From positions 1 through 19,737 of the forward strand of contig JANORB010000077.1 in the NCBI GenBank assembly GCA_031415135.1: 19,737 bases of DNA. The letters run 5' to 3'. Source of the DNA: LGRD01 sp031415135 (GTDB lineage Bacteria > Pseudomonadota > Gammaproteobacteria > Burkholderiales > Burkholderiaceae_C). Position numbers and translations under genes: made by a program. Positions 6,484 through 14,801 of this stretch are shown piece by piece. Below the pieces are notes generated by a model, which saw nothing but the letters and a program-made list of their open reading frames with translations, did not search any database and was not told where the DNA came from. Each line of letters opens with the position of its first letter. Position 1 is the stretch's first letter.

Positions 6484-8466
6484 ATGCGCAGAGCTTTGAC
6501 CCCCCACACCATTGGCGCCGTGCTGTGGATCGCCGTTTCCACAGCCCAGGCGGTCGGGTTTGGACGGGTCAGCAACAGCACTTCTCTGGGCCAGCCTTTG
6601 AACTTCGAGGCCACGGTTCGGCTGGCCACTGACGAAGTGCTGGGGCCCGAATGTGTGTCCGCCGAGGTTTTTTCCGGCGAGAACAAGTTGGTTCAGCCCT
6701 TGGTCCGGGTCCAGCTCGAACCGGGCGACGGGGGGGAGCGCAAGGTGCGCGTCAGGACCACGTCGGTGATCGACGAGCCGGTGGTCACCGTGCTGTTGAC
6801 CCTGGGCTGCGACAACAAGATCTCGCGCAAGTTCGTCGCCTTCATCGACCCGCCTGCGCTGGGGCTGGCGCAGGCCGGAACCGTCGGCGAGGCACCGGCC
6901 CCGGTGGCCAGCGCCGAGCCTGCTGCCGCACCGATGGCGGCAAGCCCCCGCCCCGCGCCTGAACGGGCTGGCTCGCCAGTCCCGGGCACTGCGTCCGATG
7001 CACCGGTGCGGGCCAGCCGACCGGCTGCGCGCGCGCCCGTCCGCAGAAGCACCCAAGTAGCCGCCGCTCCACAGTCCGGACCGGCCAAAGCGCTTGCGCC
7101 GAGGCCCGCGCGCGCTGCGGCCCCGACCGGCGCGCGGCTGAAACTGGAACCCGCACCGCCGGTCCTGACGGCCAAGGCTTCGGCCCCCGCCGTTGCGGCG
7201 CCTGCCGCTGCGGTGCCCGCAGCGCTGCCGGCATCCGGCATCCAGGTGGCTGAGGCTCCGAGGCCCCCCCCTGAAGTCGTCCCAGACCTTCTCGCCAAAG
7301 AGAGGGCACGGTTGCAGGCGCTCGAAGAAAGCCTCAATCGGGTGCGCGACGAAACCCAGGCGGCCCAGAAGGCGTTGATGGCGCTGCAGTCCAGAGTCAA
7401 GGAAGCGGAGTCGCAGCGTTACGCAAACCCGCTGGTCTATGCCTTGGCGGGCGTGTGCGCGTTGCTGGCGCTCGCGGTGGCGGCGTTGTGGCGGCGCCAG
7501 CAGCGCGCCCGCAACGAGCCCAAGTGGTGGGGCACGGTGGCCCCCAGTGCCGCGGCCGCCAGCGGACTGCCGGCGCAATCAGACGATGTCCCGTCGCAGT
7601 TTGCCGAGTTCGCCGACGTGGCCAAACCGGCGGCCAAGGTGGTGGCCGTGCCTGAGCCGGCCAAACCGGTGTGGGCCGATTCGCGCCAGACCGAACCCGC
7701 CCCGGATCTGGTCCCCGAGCCACGGCGCGATCTGTCGGTCGAGGAATTGATCGATCTGGAACAGCAGGCCGAGTTCTTCGTCGTTCTCGGCCAGGACGAC
7801 GCCGCGATCGATCTGCTGATGGGCCATGTGCGCAGCACCGGTGGCATCAGCCCGCTGCCCTACCTGAAGCTGCTCGAGATCTATCGCCGCCGCGGCGACC
7901 GCAGCGCCTACGAACGCATTCGCGAGCGCTTCAATCGGCGCTTCAATGCCTATGCGCCCGACTGGGACGCCGACCTGCAGCAGGGCCGCTCGCTGGAAGA
8001 CTACCCGGCCACGATTGCCCGGCTCGAAGCCTTGTGGGTGATGCCATCGCGGGTGATGGAAACGCTCGAGGCGTCATTGTTCCGGCGCGACGAGACCGAA
8101 GAAGCGTTCGACCTGCCGGCCTACCGCGAACTGCTGTTCTTGTACGCCGTGGCGCGCGATTTCGCTCACAAGGCCGACGATTCGAGTGCCGTCGATCTGC
8201 TGCTGCCCATGGACACCGATGCGCCGAGCGCGCCGGTCTCGCGGCTGGTGGCCTCCATGCCCTCGACCCTGGAGCGCCGCGGCGTGGGCGTCACGGCGGC
8301 CGGCGCGTTCAAGCTCGATGGCGATGGTGGGTCGCACCCGACCGCCGGGCCCGACTCCGAATCGGAGGAGGACCGTTCCAAGTCTGACGCCGGCCTGTCG
8401 CTCGAACTGGGGCCGCTCGACCTGGTCGACGATCCGCTCAAGCCCGGCGGCATCATCAGGCATTGA
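6484..8466 (+). CDS. FimV-like type IV pilus assembly / inner-membrane protein
   Basis: The product is 660 aa. Residues 1-23 are a signal peptide (cut after AQA). Residues about 24-130 form the FimV N-terminal domain (GFGRVSNSTSLGQPLNFEAT is the conserved FimV opening). An Ala/Pro-rich linker runs to about 260. A coiled coil (KERARLQALEESLNRVRDET) spans about 267-310, and a transmembrane helix (PLVYALAGVCALLALAVAAL) about 316-336. A cytoplasmic part follows, with a helical repeat domain near 416-540 (LIDLEQQAEFFVVLGQDDAA; YLKLLEIYRRRGDRSAYERI) and a low-complexity tail. No LysM motif was recognised, although FimV normally has one. Family members organise polar type IV pili and twitching. Here the gene stands alone, without pilus genes. 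The start is supported by the signal peptide; Shine-Dalgarno is weak. It converges with ybdL, with 30 bp between stops. Confidence 0.8.
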   Translation: MRRALTPHTIGAVLWIAVSTAQAVGFGRVSNSTSLGQPLNFEATVRLATDEVLGPECVSAEVFSGENKLVQPLVRVQLEPGDGGERKVRVRTTSVIDEPVVTVLLTLGCDNKISRKFVAFIDPPALGLAQAGTVGEAPAPVASAEPAAAPMAASPRPAPERAGSPVPGTASDAPVRASRPAARAPVRRSTQVAAAPQSGPAKALAPRPARAAAPTGARLKLEPAPPVLTAKASAPAVAAPAAAVPAALPASGIQVAEAPRPPPEVVPDLLAKERARLQALEESLNRVRDETQAAQKALMALQSRVKEAESQRYANPLVYALAGVCALLALAVAALWRRQQRARNEPKWWGTVAPSAAAASGLPAQSDDVPSQFAEFADVAKPAAKVVAVPEPAKPVWADSRQTEPAPDLVPEPRRDLSVEELIDLEQQAEFFVVLGQDDAAIDLLMGHVRSTGGISPLPYLKLLEIYRRRGDRSAYERIRERFNRRFNAYAPDWDADLQQGRSLEDYPATIARLEALWVMPSRVMETLEASLFRRDETEEAFDLPAYRELLFLYAVARDFAHKADDSSAVDLLLPMDTDAPSAPVSRLVASMPSTLERRGVGVTAAGAFKLDGDGGSHPTAGPDSESEEDRSKSDAGLSLELGPLDLVDDPLKPGGIIRH

Positions 8467-8496
8467 GCCAGCACTGCGGTGCGGGCCGGGGCCGGC

Positions 8497-9663
8497 TCAC
8501 AGCCGGGCCAGCCGCTCCAGCGCCAGGTTCAAGGTGCTGTCTTTCTTGGCGAAACAGAATCGGGCGATGTGCTGCTCGAACCCGCCTTGATAAAACGCAG
8601 ACAGCGGGATTGCCGCAACGCCCAGCTCGCGCGTCAGCCATGTGCAGAAGGCTTCTTCCGTCAGGTCACTGACGGCCGCGTAGTCGACGCACTGGAAATA
8701 GCTGCCCTGGCTGGGCAGCAGGCGCAGGCGGGTCTGGGCCAGGCCGCTGCGAAACAGATCGCGCTTGCGCTGGTAGAACACCGGCAGCCCAAGGTGGTGC
8801 GCCGGGTCGGCCATGAAACTCGCCAGGCCGTATTGCATGGGCGTGTTGACCGTGAACACATTGAACTGGTGCACCTTGCGAAACTCGGCCATCAACGCCG
8901 CGGGCGCTGCCACATAGCCCACCTTCCAGCCGGTCACGTGGTAGGTCTTGCCGAAGCTCGACACCACGAAGCTTCGCTGCGCCAGCTCCGGCCAGCGCGA
9001 CACGCTTTGGTGGGCCTGCCCGTCGAACACCATGTGCTCGTACACCTCGTCGGAAATCAGGATCACATCGGTTGGCCGCAACAGCTCGGCCAGGCGCTGG
9101 ACATGGGCCTCGGACCACACCGTCGCGCTGGGGTTGTGGGGCGAGTTGATGACCATCGCCCGCGTGCGCGGTGTGATGGCTGCGGCGATTCGGGCGAAGT
9201 CGGGCTCGAAGCTGCCCGGTGTCAGCGCCACATGAACCGCCACGCCGCCGGCCAGCACGATGTTGGGCTCATAACTGTCGTAGCACGGGTCCAGCACGAT
9301 GACCTCGTCACCGGGGTGCACGATGGCCAGGACCGCGGTCAGGATGGCCTGGGTCGCGCCGGCGGTGATGGTGATTTCGGTGCCGGGGTCGTAGGGGTGG
9401 CCGTACAGCGCGGCCACCTTGGCGGCCACGGCCTCGCGCAGCAGCGCCACACCGGCCATCGGCGGGTACTGGTTCAGCCCCGCGCGCATGGCCGCGTTCA
9501 CCGCATCGAGCAGCGCCGCATCACATTCGAAATCGGGGAAGCCCTGGCCCAGGTTGACGGCATCGTGTTGTTGCGCCAGCGCCGACATGACCGTGAAGAT
9601 CGTCGTGCCGACCTGTGGCAGGCGGCTGGCGATGGGGGGCGTCTTGATCGATGTGCTCGGCAT
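8497..9663 (-). CDS. ybdL: PLP-dependent methionine aminotransferase, YbdL type
   Basis: The product is a 388-aa class I/II (fold type I) aminotransferase. It tracks E. coli YbdL almost throughout: LPQVGTTIFTVMSALAQQHD, NLGQGFPDF, SPHNPSATVW, ISDEVYEHMVF and VSSFGKTYHVTGWKVGY. Lys239 of SSFGKT is the PLP Schiff-base lysine; Asp205 and Asn177 are the usual cofactor contacts. YbdL prefers methionine, histidine and phenylalanine with 2-keto acids, acting in the cytosol. The start is ATG at 9663; upstream in-frame sequence does not resemble the family. Its start lies 13 bases after the cysB stop, so it is probably cotranscribed with this sulfur regulator. That fits a sulfur-amino-acid role. The stop codon sits in the loop of a 6-bp hairpin (8492-8506). 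Confidence 0.92.
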   Translation of the reverse strand: MPSTSIKTPPIASRLPQVGTTIFTVMSALAQQHDAVNLGQGFPDFECDAALLDAVNAAMRAGLNQYPPMAGVALLREAVAAKVAALYGHPYDPGTEITITAGATQAILTAVLAIVHPGDEVIVLDPCYDSYEPNIVLAGGVAVHVALTPGSFEPDFARIAAAITPRTRAMVINSPHNPSATVWSEAHVQRLAELLRPTDVILISDEVYEHMVFDGQAHQSVSRWPELAQRSFVVSSFGKTYHVTGWKVGYVAAPAALMAEFRKVHQFNVFTVNTPMQYGLASFMADPAHHLGLPVFYQRKRDLFRSGLAQTRLRLLPSQGSYFQCVDYAAVSDLTEEAFCTWLTRELGVAAIPLSAFYQGGFEQHIARFCFAKKDSTLNLALERLARL

Positions 9664-9676
9664 GAAGCGCTGGGGG

Positions 9677-10621
9677 TCAGAGTTGATAGTCCTGCGGGTC
9701 GCCGGCCATGACGCGCGCAATCAGCGCGCGGCTCAGGCGGTCCGACATCATGGCGGCAAACGAGTACACGTAGTTGCGCAGGTACGCGCCGCGCTTGAAC
9801 GCGATGCGCGCGACATTCTGGCCGAACAGGTGGCCCACCGGCCGAGCGACCAGGTCGCCGTCCGGGGGGTCGTCACGAACCGCGATGTCGGCCACGATGC
9901 CCACGCCCAGCCCGATCCGCACATAGGTCTTGATCACATCGGCATCGATGGCCTCCAGCACGATGTTGGGCTTGAGCCGGCGCGCCGCAAACGCCTGGTC
10001 GACCCGCGTGCGCCCACTGAACGAGGGGTGGTAGCACACCAGCGGTTCAGCCGCCAGGTCGTCGAGCGAAATGCGCTCCAGCCCCGCCAGCCGGTGGCCC
10101 CGGGGCATGACCACGGCGTGGTGCCATTCGTAGCAAGGCAGCGTGACCAGGTCTTCGACGTCGTTCAGCGATTCGGTGGCCAGGCCGATGTCGGCCACTT
10201 CTTCGATCACCATTTTCGCCACCTGGCTGGGTGAGCCCTGATGCAGGCTGATGCTGACGTTCGGATGCTGCCTGCGCAACTGCGCCACCGGACCGGGCAG
10301 GAAGTAGCGCGCCTGTGCGTGGGTCGTCGCAATCGACAGCCGGCCGACGTCCTGGGCCGAAAATTCTTCGCCGATGCGCTTGAGGTTGCCCACCTCGCGC
10401 ATGATGATTTCAATCGCCTTGAGCACCTGCTCGCCGGGCTCGGTGACGCGCCTCAGCCGCTTTCCGTGGCGGGCAAAGATGTCCACGCCCAACTCGCCCT
10501 CGAGTTCAAGGATGGCCTTCGAAACGCCGGGTTGCGACGTGAACAGCGCGCGCGCCGTCTCGGTCAGGTTGAGATCGTGGCGCACCGCTTCCTGGACGAA
10601 CCGGAACTGATGGAGATTCAT
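9677..10621 (-). CDS. cysB: CysB-family LysR regulator of sulfur assimilation
   Basis: The product is a 314-aa LysR protein aligning end to end with E. coli CysB: MNLHQFRFVQEAVRHDLNLT, LFTSQPGVSKAILELEGELG, IFARHGKRLRRVTEPG, TLPCYEW and IDADVIKTYVRIGLGVGI. HTH is residues 1-60 and the inducer domain about 90-300. Sulfate-pocket positions known in CysB are Thr100, Gln103 and Thr149, all kept. Residue 102 is Ala instead of Thr, and 202 is Ser in FSGR instead of Thr. CysB/Cbl-type proteins activate cysteine or sulfonate-sulfur genes with N-acetylserine, or under sulfate limitation. A perfect inverted repeat lies 9 bases upstream of the start and no Shine-Dalgarno is evident. It follows cbiX by 48 bp and precedes ybdL. 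It could be a Cbl/SsuR-like paralog rather than CysB itself. Confidence 0.9.
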   Translation of the reverse strand: MNLHQFRFVQEAVRHDLNLTETARALFTSQPGVSKAILELEGELGVDIFARHGKRLRRVTEPGEQVLKAIEIIMREVGNLKRIGEEFSAQDVGRLSIATTHAQARYFLPGPVAQLRRQHPNVSISLHQGSPSQVAKMVIEEVADIGLATESLNDVEDLVTLPCYEWHHAVVMPRGHRLAGLERISLDDLAAEPLVCYHPSFSGRTRVDQAFAARRLKPNIVLEAIDADVIKTYVRIGLGVGIVADIAVRDDPPDGDLVARPVGHLFGQNVARIAFKRGAYLRNYVYSFAAMMSDRLSRALIARVMAGDPQDYQL

Positions 10622-10629
10622 ATTCGCTT

Positions 10630-10644
10630 GCGCATCCGATGCGC
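10630..10644 (-). promoter_or_regulatory. Perfect inverted repeat in front of cysB
   Basis: GCGCATC (10630-10636), one central base and GATGCGC (10638-10644) form a perfect 7+1+7 palindrome in the 48-bp gap between cbiX and cysB. It ends 9 bases before the cysB ATG, where a ribosome site should be. The one-base centre suits a protein-binding site better than a tight hairpin. It is a candidate autoregulatory operator or translation-affecting structure. Confidence 0.5.
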
Positions 10645-10669
10645 GGTTTCATTATTCCACCAGCCCCGG

Positions 10670-11044
10670 TCAGGGCAAGCGGGTGAGCGCAACGGCCGCC
10701 AGCGCCATCGCCTCGATCACGCTGTCGATCTCGCCGATGGCGCTGCGCAATTGCCATTCCACCGCCGGGTGGCGCGCACCCAGGTCTTGCAGCAAGGCGG
10801 GCAGGTCCTTGCGAACATGGCCACCGGCCCCCAGGAACAAGGGCACCACGTCGACATGCCCGCAGCCGAGCCCGGCCAGCGTGTCGCCCGCCCCCACCAG
10901 GCCGGGGGCCATGAATTCGAGATAGCCGAGTTCGACACTCAGGCCCGGCTCGCGCGACCGGATCCGCTGCGCCACCGCTTCGAAGGGCGCCGCCCAGCGC
11001 GGGTCGCGCGCACCATGGGCCAAGAGCAGCAGGCCGCGCTTCAT
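10670..11044 (-). CDS. cbiX: Short CbiX/SirB-type sirohydrochlorin chelatase
   Basis: The product is a 124-aa, single-domain class II chelatase with the length of the short CbiX form. It opens MKRGLLLLAHGARDPRWAAP, with catalytic His10 in the AHG motif, and has the second metal-site His76 in PLFLGAGGHVRKDLP. It inserts cobalt (for cobalamin) or iron (for siroheme) into sirohydrochlorin in the cytosol. The neighbouring cysB favours the iron/siroheme role, since siroheme is the sulfite reductase cofactor. That is inference from context. The ATG lies 11 bases after the lptG stop; the Shine-Dalgarno region is inside the lptG end. Probably translated from the lptF-lptG transcript. Confidence 0.9.
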   Translation of the reverse strand: MKRGLLLLAHGARDPRWAAPFEAVAQRIRSREPGLSVELGYLEFMAPGLVGAGDTLAGLGCGHVDVVPLFLGAGGHVRKDLPALLQDLGARHPAVEWQLRSAIGEIDSVIEAMALAAVALTRLP

Positions 11045-11055
11045 CGCCGCGCCCG

Positions 11056-12174
11056 CTAACGGTAGCTCACCAGCCAGCTGAACGCGGCCAGCGACAACAG
11101 CAGGTACAGCGCGCTGGGTGCGGCGGCCACCATCCAGGGCGTCCAGTCGCGCAGCAAGCCCAGGTGCCCGGCCACGTTGTTGAGGAGCACAAAGCTGATG
11201 CCCAGCATGATGCCGCCGAACACCTTGAGGCTGATGCTGCCGGCGCGGGCGTGCAGGTACGCAAAGGGCAACGCCAGCCCGACCATCACCAGGCAGGCGA
11301 ACGGATACAACGCGCGCTTCCAGAACTGGATCTCGTAGCGCTGGGCGGCCTGTTCGTTGTCGGCCAGGTGCACGATGTAGCGGAACAGCTCGATGGTCGA
11401 CATCGTGCCGACCGGCAGCACCGCCGCCGCCACCACGCCGGCCGACAGCGAACTCGGCCAGGCCAGCCGATCCAGGCGCTCTTCGCGCGCCTGTGCCGCG
11501 CCGGGCGCCGCCGCATCACCTTCCCAGCGGGTCACGCGCACGTCCTTCAAGTCCCAGATCGCGTTGTCGCGCACCACGGCGCTGCCGGCGCCGATGCGTT
11601 GCAGCAGCCGGCCGTCGGCGTTGAACTCGAAAATTCGAATGTCGTTCAGAACCGACTTGGCGCTGGCAGACCCCACGTTGACCGAGTAGCTGCGTTCGCC
11701 GGCCGCGGTGGCGCCGTGGTCCTTCAACCCGGCGCCGGTGCGGCCGACGCGGATGCCGCCGCCCTTGAAGCGGGCCTGGACCTCGGCCGCGTAGCGCTCG
11801 CTCAGCGGCGCCACGTAGTCACCCACCACGAAGGTCAACACCGCGAACGCCAACCCCAGGCTGGCGAGCAGCGCCAGCGCCCGGCCCGGGCCCAGCCCGC
11901 CGGTGCGCAGGATGGTGTATTCGGACGACTGCGCCAGGCGCGACAGCGCATAGATCGTGCCGATCAGCACCGCAATCGGCGACAACTCGTACAAGTGGCC
12001 CGGCACCAGCAGCAGCGAATAAAGGGCGGCGTGAAATGCGCTGTAGCCACGGGTGCCCACATCGGCCAGTTCATCGACGAAATCAATGAAGTAGAACAGC
12101 GACAGGAACGCCAGCGCGACGAACGCAACCGCCGAAACGATGTCTTTGTAGAACAGGCGCCGCACCGTTTTCAT
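11056..12174 (-). CDS. lptG: LPS export ABC transporter permease LptG
   Basis: The product is a 372-aa YjgP/YjgQ-family permease. It starts MKTVRRLFYKDIVSAVAFVA and has YELSPIAVLIGTIYALSRLA, SEYTILRTGGLGPGRALALL and a C-terminal run of three membrane helices (LYPFACLVMVGLALPFAYLH, VFGGIMLGISFVLLNNVAGH, LYLLLSLAAFSWLVSYR). Between helix pairs (about residues 125-280) is the periplasmic beta-jellyroll that receives LPS. With LptF and the LptB ATPases it extracts LPS from the inner membrane and passes it to LptC/LptA. The start ATG overlaps the lptF stop as ATGA, indicating translational coupling. In family alignment this is the LptG rather than the LptF paralog, by its position downstream and its start motif. 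Confidence 0.94.
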   Translation of the reverse strand: MKTVRRLFYKDIVSAVAFVALAFLSLFYFIDFVDELADVGTRGYSAFHAALYSLLLVPGHLYELSPIAVLIGTIYALSRLAQSSEYTILRTGGLGPGRALALLASLGLAFAVLTFVVGDYVAPLSERYAAEVQARFKGGGIRVGRTGAGLKDHGATAAGERSYSVNVGSASAKSVLNDIRIFEFNADGRLLQRIGAGSAVVRDNAIWDLKDVRVTRWEGDAAAPGAAQAREERLDRLAWPSSLSAGVVAAAVLPVGTMSTIELFRYIVHLADNEQAAQRYEIQFWKRALYPFACLVMVGLALPFAYLHARAGSISLKVFGGIMLGISFVLLNNVAGHLGLLRDWTPWMVAAAPSALYLLLSLAAFSWLVSYR

Positions 12175-13283
12175 GCGCGATTCAATCCAGCGCGCGCGCC
12201 GCGCCGAAGCCATCCCAGCCGATGGCTGTTGCCGGTTTCCCGCCACCACAGCAACAGCAGTGCGATCCCGAACGCGCCGCCATGGGCCAGCTGCAGCGCC
12301 GCCCCCATGCCGAGCTTGCCGTTGGCGACCCAGGCTTGCGACAGGTTGATGAGGTTGTAGTACACGACGAAGCTCAGCAGCGCGAACAGCAGGTTCCAGT
12401 TGCTGGCCCGCCGCGGGTTCGACGCCGACAGCCCCACCCCCAGCAGCAACAGGTTGGCGCTGCCCAGCACCAGGCCCAGGCGCCACACCAGTTCGCCCTG
12501 GTGGCGCGCGCTGGGTTGGCGCAGCAGCTCGATGGTGGGACGGGCCTTGGGCGGCAGGTCGTTCGCGCTGCTGAGCACCCGCTCGCCGACTTGCACCCGA
12601 AACGTCTCGAAGCGCGACAGCGTCTTGCTGCCGTTGCGCAAATCTTGCTCGTTGCGCTGGCCGCGGGCGAGCACCAAAAAGCGCTCATCGCCCTCCATGT
12701 CGGTGCGCCCGCTGCGCGCCGTGGTGACCGACTCGGTGTCGCCCAGCATCGCCAGGATGAACACGTTGCGGCCGACCTGGCTGTCTTCCGAATCGCGCTC
12801 GATGAAGAACACGCGGCGTCCGTCGCTCGAGGTCTGGAACTGGCCGGGCGCCACGCGCGACACATCGGAGCGGCGCTCGAAGCGCTCCTTCAACTCGGCG
12901 TTGCGCTGATTCACCCACGGCCACACGAACAGCGCCAGCAGCGCCACGACCAGCAGCACCGGCCAACTCATGCGCACCACCGGCCGCACGAAGCGCGTCA
13001 GGCCGATCCCGCTGGTGAACCAGATCGCCATTTCACTGTCGCGGTACATGCGCCCCAGGGTCGCCACGACCGCGATGAACAGCGACAGCGCCAGCACGGT
13101 CGGCAACTGTCCGAGTGCGATGTAGCCCAGCAGCAGCACCACGTCCTGCGGCGCCACCCGGCCCACCGCCGCCTGCCCGAGCGTGCGGATCAGCATGATG
13201 GTCAACACGATCGTCACGATGACCACCAGCGTCGCGCCGAAGGTGCGCGCCAGGTCTTTGCGCAAAGTGGAATCGAATAACAT
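12171..13283 (-). CDS. lptF: LPS export ABC transporter permease LptF
   Basis: The product is a 370-aa YjgP/YjgQ-family permease and partner of LptG. It opens MLFDSTLRKDLARTFGATLV, with membrane helices near residues 15-35, 48-75 and 100-125. A periplasmic jellyroll (about 130-270) contains SRVAPGQFQTSSDGRRVFFI and GDERFLVLARGQ. Three C-terminal helices begin WRLGLVLGSANLLLLGVG. The coupling-helix segment RMYRDSEMAIWFTSGIGLTR is well kept. Start: ATG with GAGGA about 10 bases upstream. It is the first gene of the minus-strand lptF-lptG-cbiX-cysB-ybdL series and diverges from pepA with only 28 bp between start codons. Confidence 0.94.
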   Translation of the reverse strand: MLFDSTLRKDLARTFGATLVVIVTIVLTIMLIRTLGQAAVGRVAPQDVVLLLGYIALGQLPTVLALSLFIAVVATLGRMYRDSEMAIWFTSGIGLTRFVRPVVRMSWPVLLVVALLALFVWPWVNQRNAELKERFERRSDVSRVAPGQFQTSSDGRRVFFIERDSEDSQVGRNVFILAMLGDTESVTTARSGRTDMEGDERFLVLARGQRNEQDLRNGSKTLSRFETFRVQVGERVLSSANDLPPKARPTIELLRQPSARHQGELVWRLGLVLGSANLLLLGVGLSASNPRRASNWNLLFALLSFVVYYNLINLSQAWVANGKLGMGAALQLAHGGAFGIALLLLWWRETGNSHRLGWLRRGARAGLNRA

Positions 13284-13311
13284 CGGACGCTTATCCTCGG
13301 GACCCGCGATT

Positions 13312-14772
13312 ATGGACTTTCGTCATCAGATTTCTGACCCCGCCGCCTTGGCCGACCTGGCCGTCGACGCGCTGGTGCTGGTGGTTGCGGGCGACGCGGT
13401 CGACCCGTCACTCGACCCGAGGCTCGCCGCTGCGCTCAACGACGCCGTGGCGCAAGGCGACCTGGTGTTGAAGGCGGGCAAGTGCCTTTATCTGCATCGC
13501 CCCGCAGGCGTGAAGGCGGCGCGGCTGGTGTTTGCGGTGGCCGGCGCCAGCTCGGCCAAGGCCTTCAGGGCGGCTGTGGCCAAGGGCATCGCACAAGTCA
13601 AGGGCAGCGGCGCCAAGCATGTGGCGGTGGGCCTGGCCGGTGCCGGTGAACTGAGCGGCGCACATGCCGAAGCCGCAGTGGCGGCGGTGACCGATGCGAC
13701 CTACGTTTACCGCCACACCAAGCCCAGCGCGCCGGCCGACGCGGCGCTGGCCAAGCTCACGCTGCTGTGCGCCAAGGCAGACGCCAGGGCGGTGCAACAG
13801 GGGATCGCGCGCGGCCAGGCGATCGCATCGGGCGTCACGCTGGCGCGCGAATGCGCCAACCGTCCCGGCAACCACTGCACGCCGAGCCATCTGGCCAACC
13901 AGGCAAAGAAGCTGGCCAAGGAGTTCAAGCTCAAGGTCGAGGTGCTGGACCGCAAGGCGGTCGAAAAGCTGGGCATGGGTTCGTTCCTGGCGGTGGCGCA
14001 AGGGTCGGCGGAGCCGCTGCGGTTCATCGTCGCGCGCTACGAGGGCGCGCCCAAGAACCGTGCCCCGGTGGTGCTGGTGGGCAAGGGCATCACCTTCGAC
14101 ACCGGCGGCATCTCGATCAAACCGGCCGCCGAAATGGACGAAATGAAGTTCGACATGGGCGGTGCGGCCAGCGTGCTCGGCACCTTGCGCGCGGTGGCGC
14201 AACTCAAGCCCGCGCTGAACCTGGTGTGCATCATCCCGTCCTGCGAGAACATGCCCAGCGGCACGGCCATCAAGCCCGGGGACGTGGTCACCAGCATGTC
14301 CGGCCAGACCATCGAGATCCTCAACACCGATGCCGAAGGCCGGCTGATCCTGTGCGACGCGCTGACCTATGCGGAGCGCTTCAAGCCCGCCGTCGTGGTC
14401 GACGTGGCCACGCTCACCGGGGCCTGCGTGGTGGCGCTGGGGCACCACCACTCAGGGTTGTTCACCGCCGACGACAAGGTCGCCGAGCAAATGCTCGGCG
14501 CCAGCCGCGCCGCGCTCGACCCATGCTGGCGCATGCCGCTGGACGAGGAGTACGACGAAGCGTTGAAGAGCAATTTTGCCGACATGGGCAATGTGGGTGG
14601 CCGCGCGGGCGGCGCCATCACGGCGGCGATGTTCTTGAAGCGCTTCACGGGCAAGTACCCCTGGGCCCACCTGGACATCGCCGGAACGGCATGGAAGTCG
14701 GGTGCCAACAAGGGTTCGACCGGACGCCCGGTGCCCTTGCTGACGCATTTTGTGCTTGCGCACGCCGCTTGA
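13312..14772 (+). CDS. pepA: Leucyl aminopeptidase (M17)
   Basis: The product is a 486-aa M17 metallo-aminopeptidase that removes N-terminal residues from peptides in the cytosol; the enzyme is a hexamer with two metals. The signature NTDAEGRL is at 338-345. Metal and catalytic residues Lys258, Asp263, Lys270, Asp281, Asp340, Glu342 and Arg344 each sit exactly 12 positions before their E. coli PepA counterparts (270, 275, 282, 293, 352, 354, 356). Start: ATG chosen because the family N-terminus begins there; only a poor GGGA precedes it, so initiation may be weak or the leader very short. E. coli PepA also binds DNA (carAB control, Xer sites); whether this one does cannot be seen. It heads a pepA-holC-unknown gene operon. 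Confidence 0.96.
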   Translation: MDFRHQISDPAALADLAVDALVLVVAGDAVDPSLDPRLAAALNDAVAQGDLVLKAGKCLYLHRPAGVKAARLVFAVAGASSAKAFRAAVAKGIAQVKGSGAKHVAVGLAGAGELSGAHAEAAVAAVTDATYVYRHTKPSAPADAALAKLTLLCAKADARAVQQGIARGQAIASGVTLARECANRPGNHCTPSHLANQAKKLAKEFKLKVEVLDRKAVEKLGMGSFLAVAQGSAEPLRFIVARYEGAPKNRAPVVLVGKGITFDTGGISIKPAAEMDEMKFDMGGAASVLGTLRAVAQLKPALNLVCIIPSCENMPSGTAIKPGDVVTSMSGQTIEILNTDAEGRLILCDALTYAERFKPAVVVDVATLTGACVVALGHHHSGLFTADDKVAEQMLGASRAALDPCWRMPLDEEYDEALKSNFADMGNVGGRAGGAITAAMFLKRFTGKYPWAHLDIAGTAWKSGANKGSTGRPVPLLTHFVLAHAA

Positions 14773-14801
14773 GTTCGCGCCAGCGCTGACAGGCAGGGCA
14801 A

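Noticed and set aside
8492..8506. CCGGCT-CAC-AGCCGG hairpin between the fimV-like gene and ybdL as a bidirectional terminator
   Set aside because: No T-run on either side, and it overlaps the ybdL stop codon. Kept only as a remark.
8479..9711. 410-codon plus-strand frame opposite ybdL
   Set aside because: Shadow of the aminotransferase; biased composition and no motif.
11164..12360. 398-codon plus-strand frame opposite lptG
   Set aside because: Gln/Arg/His-rich shadow of a membrane protein gene on the other strand.
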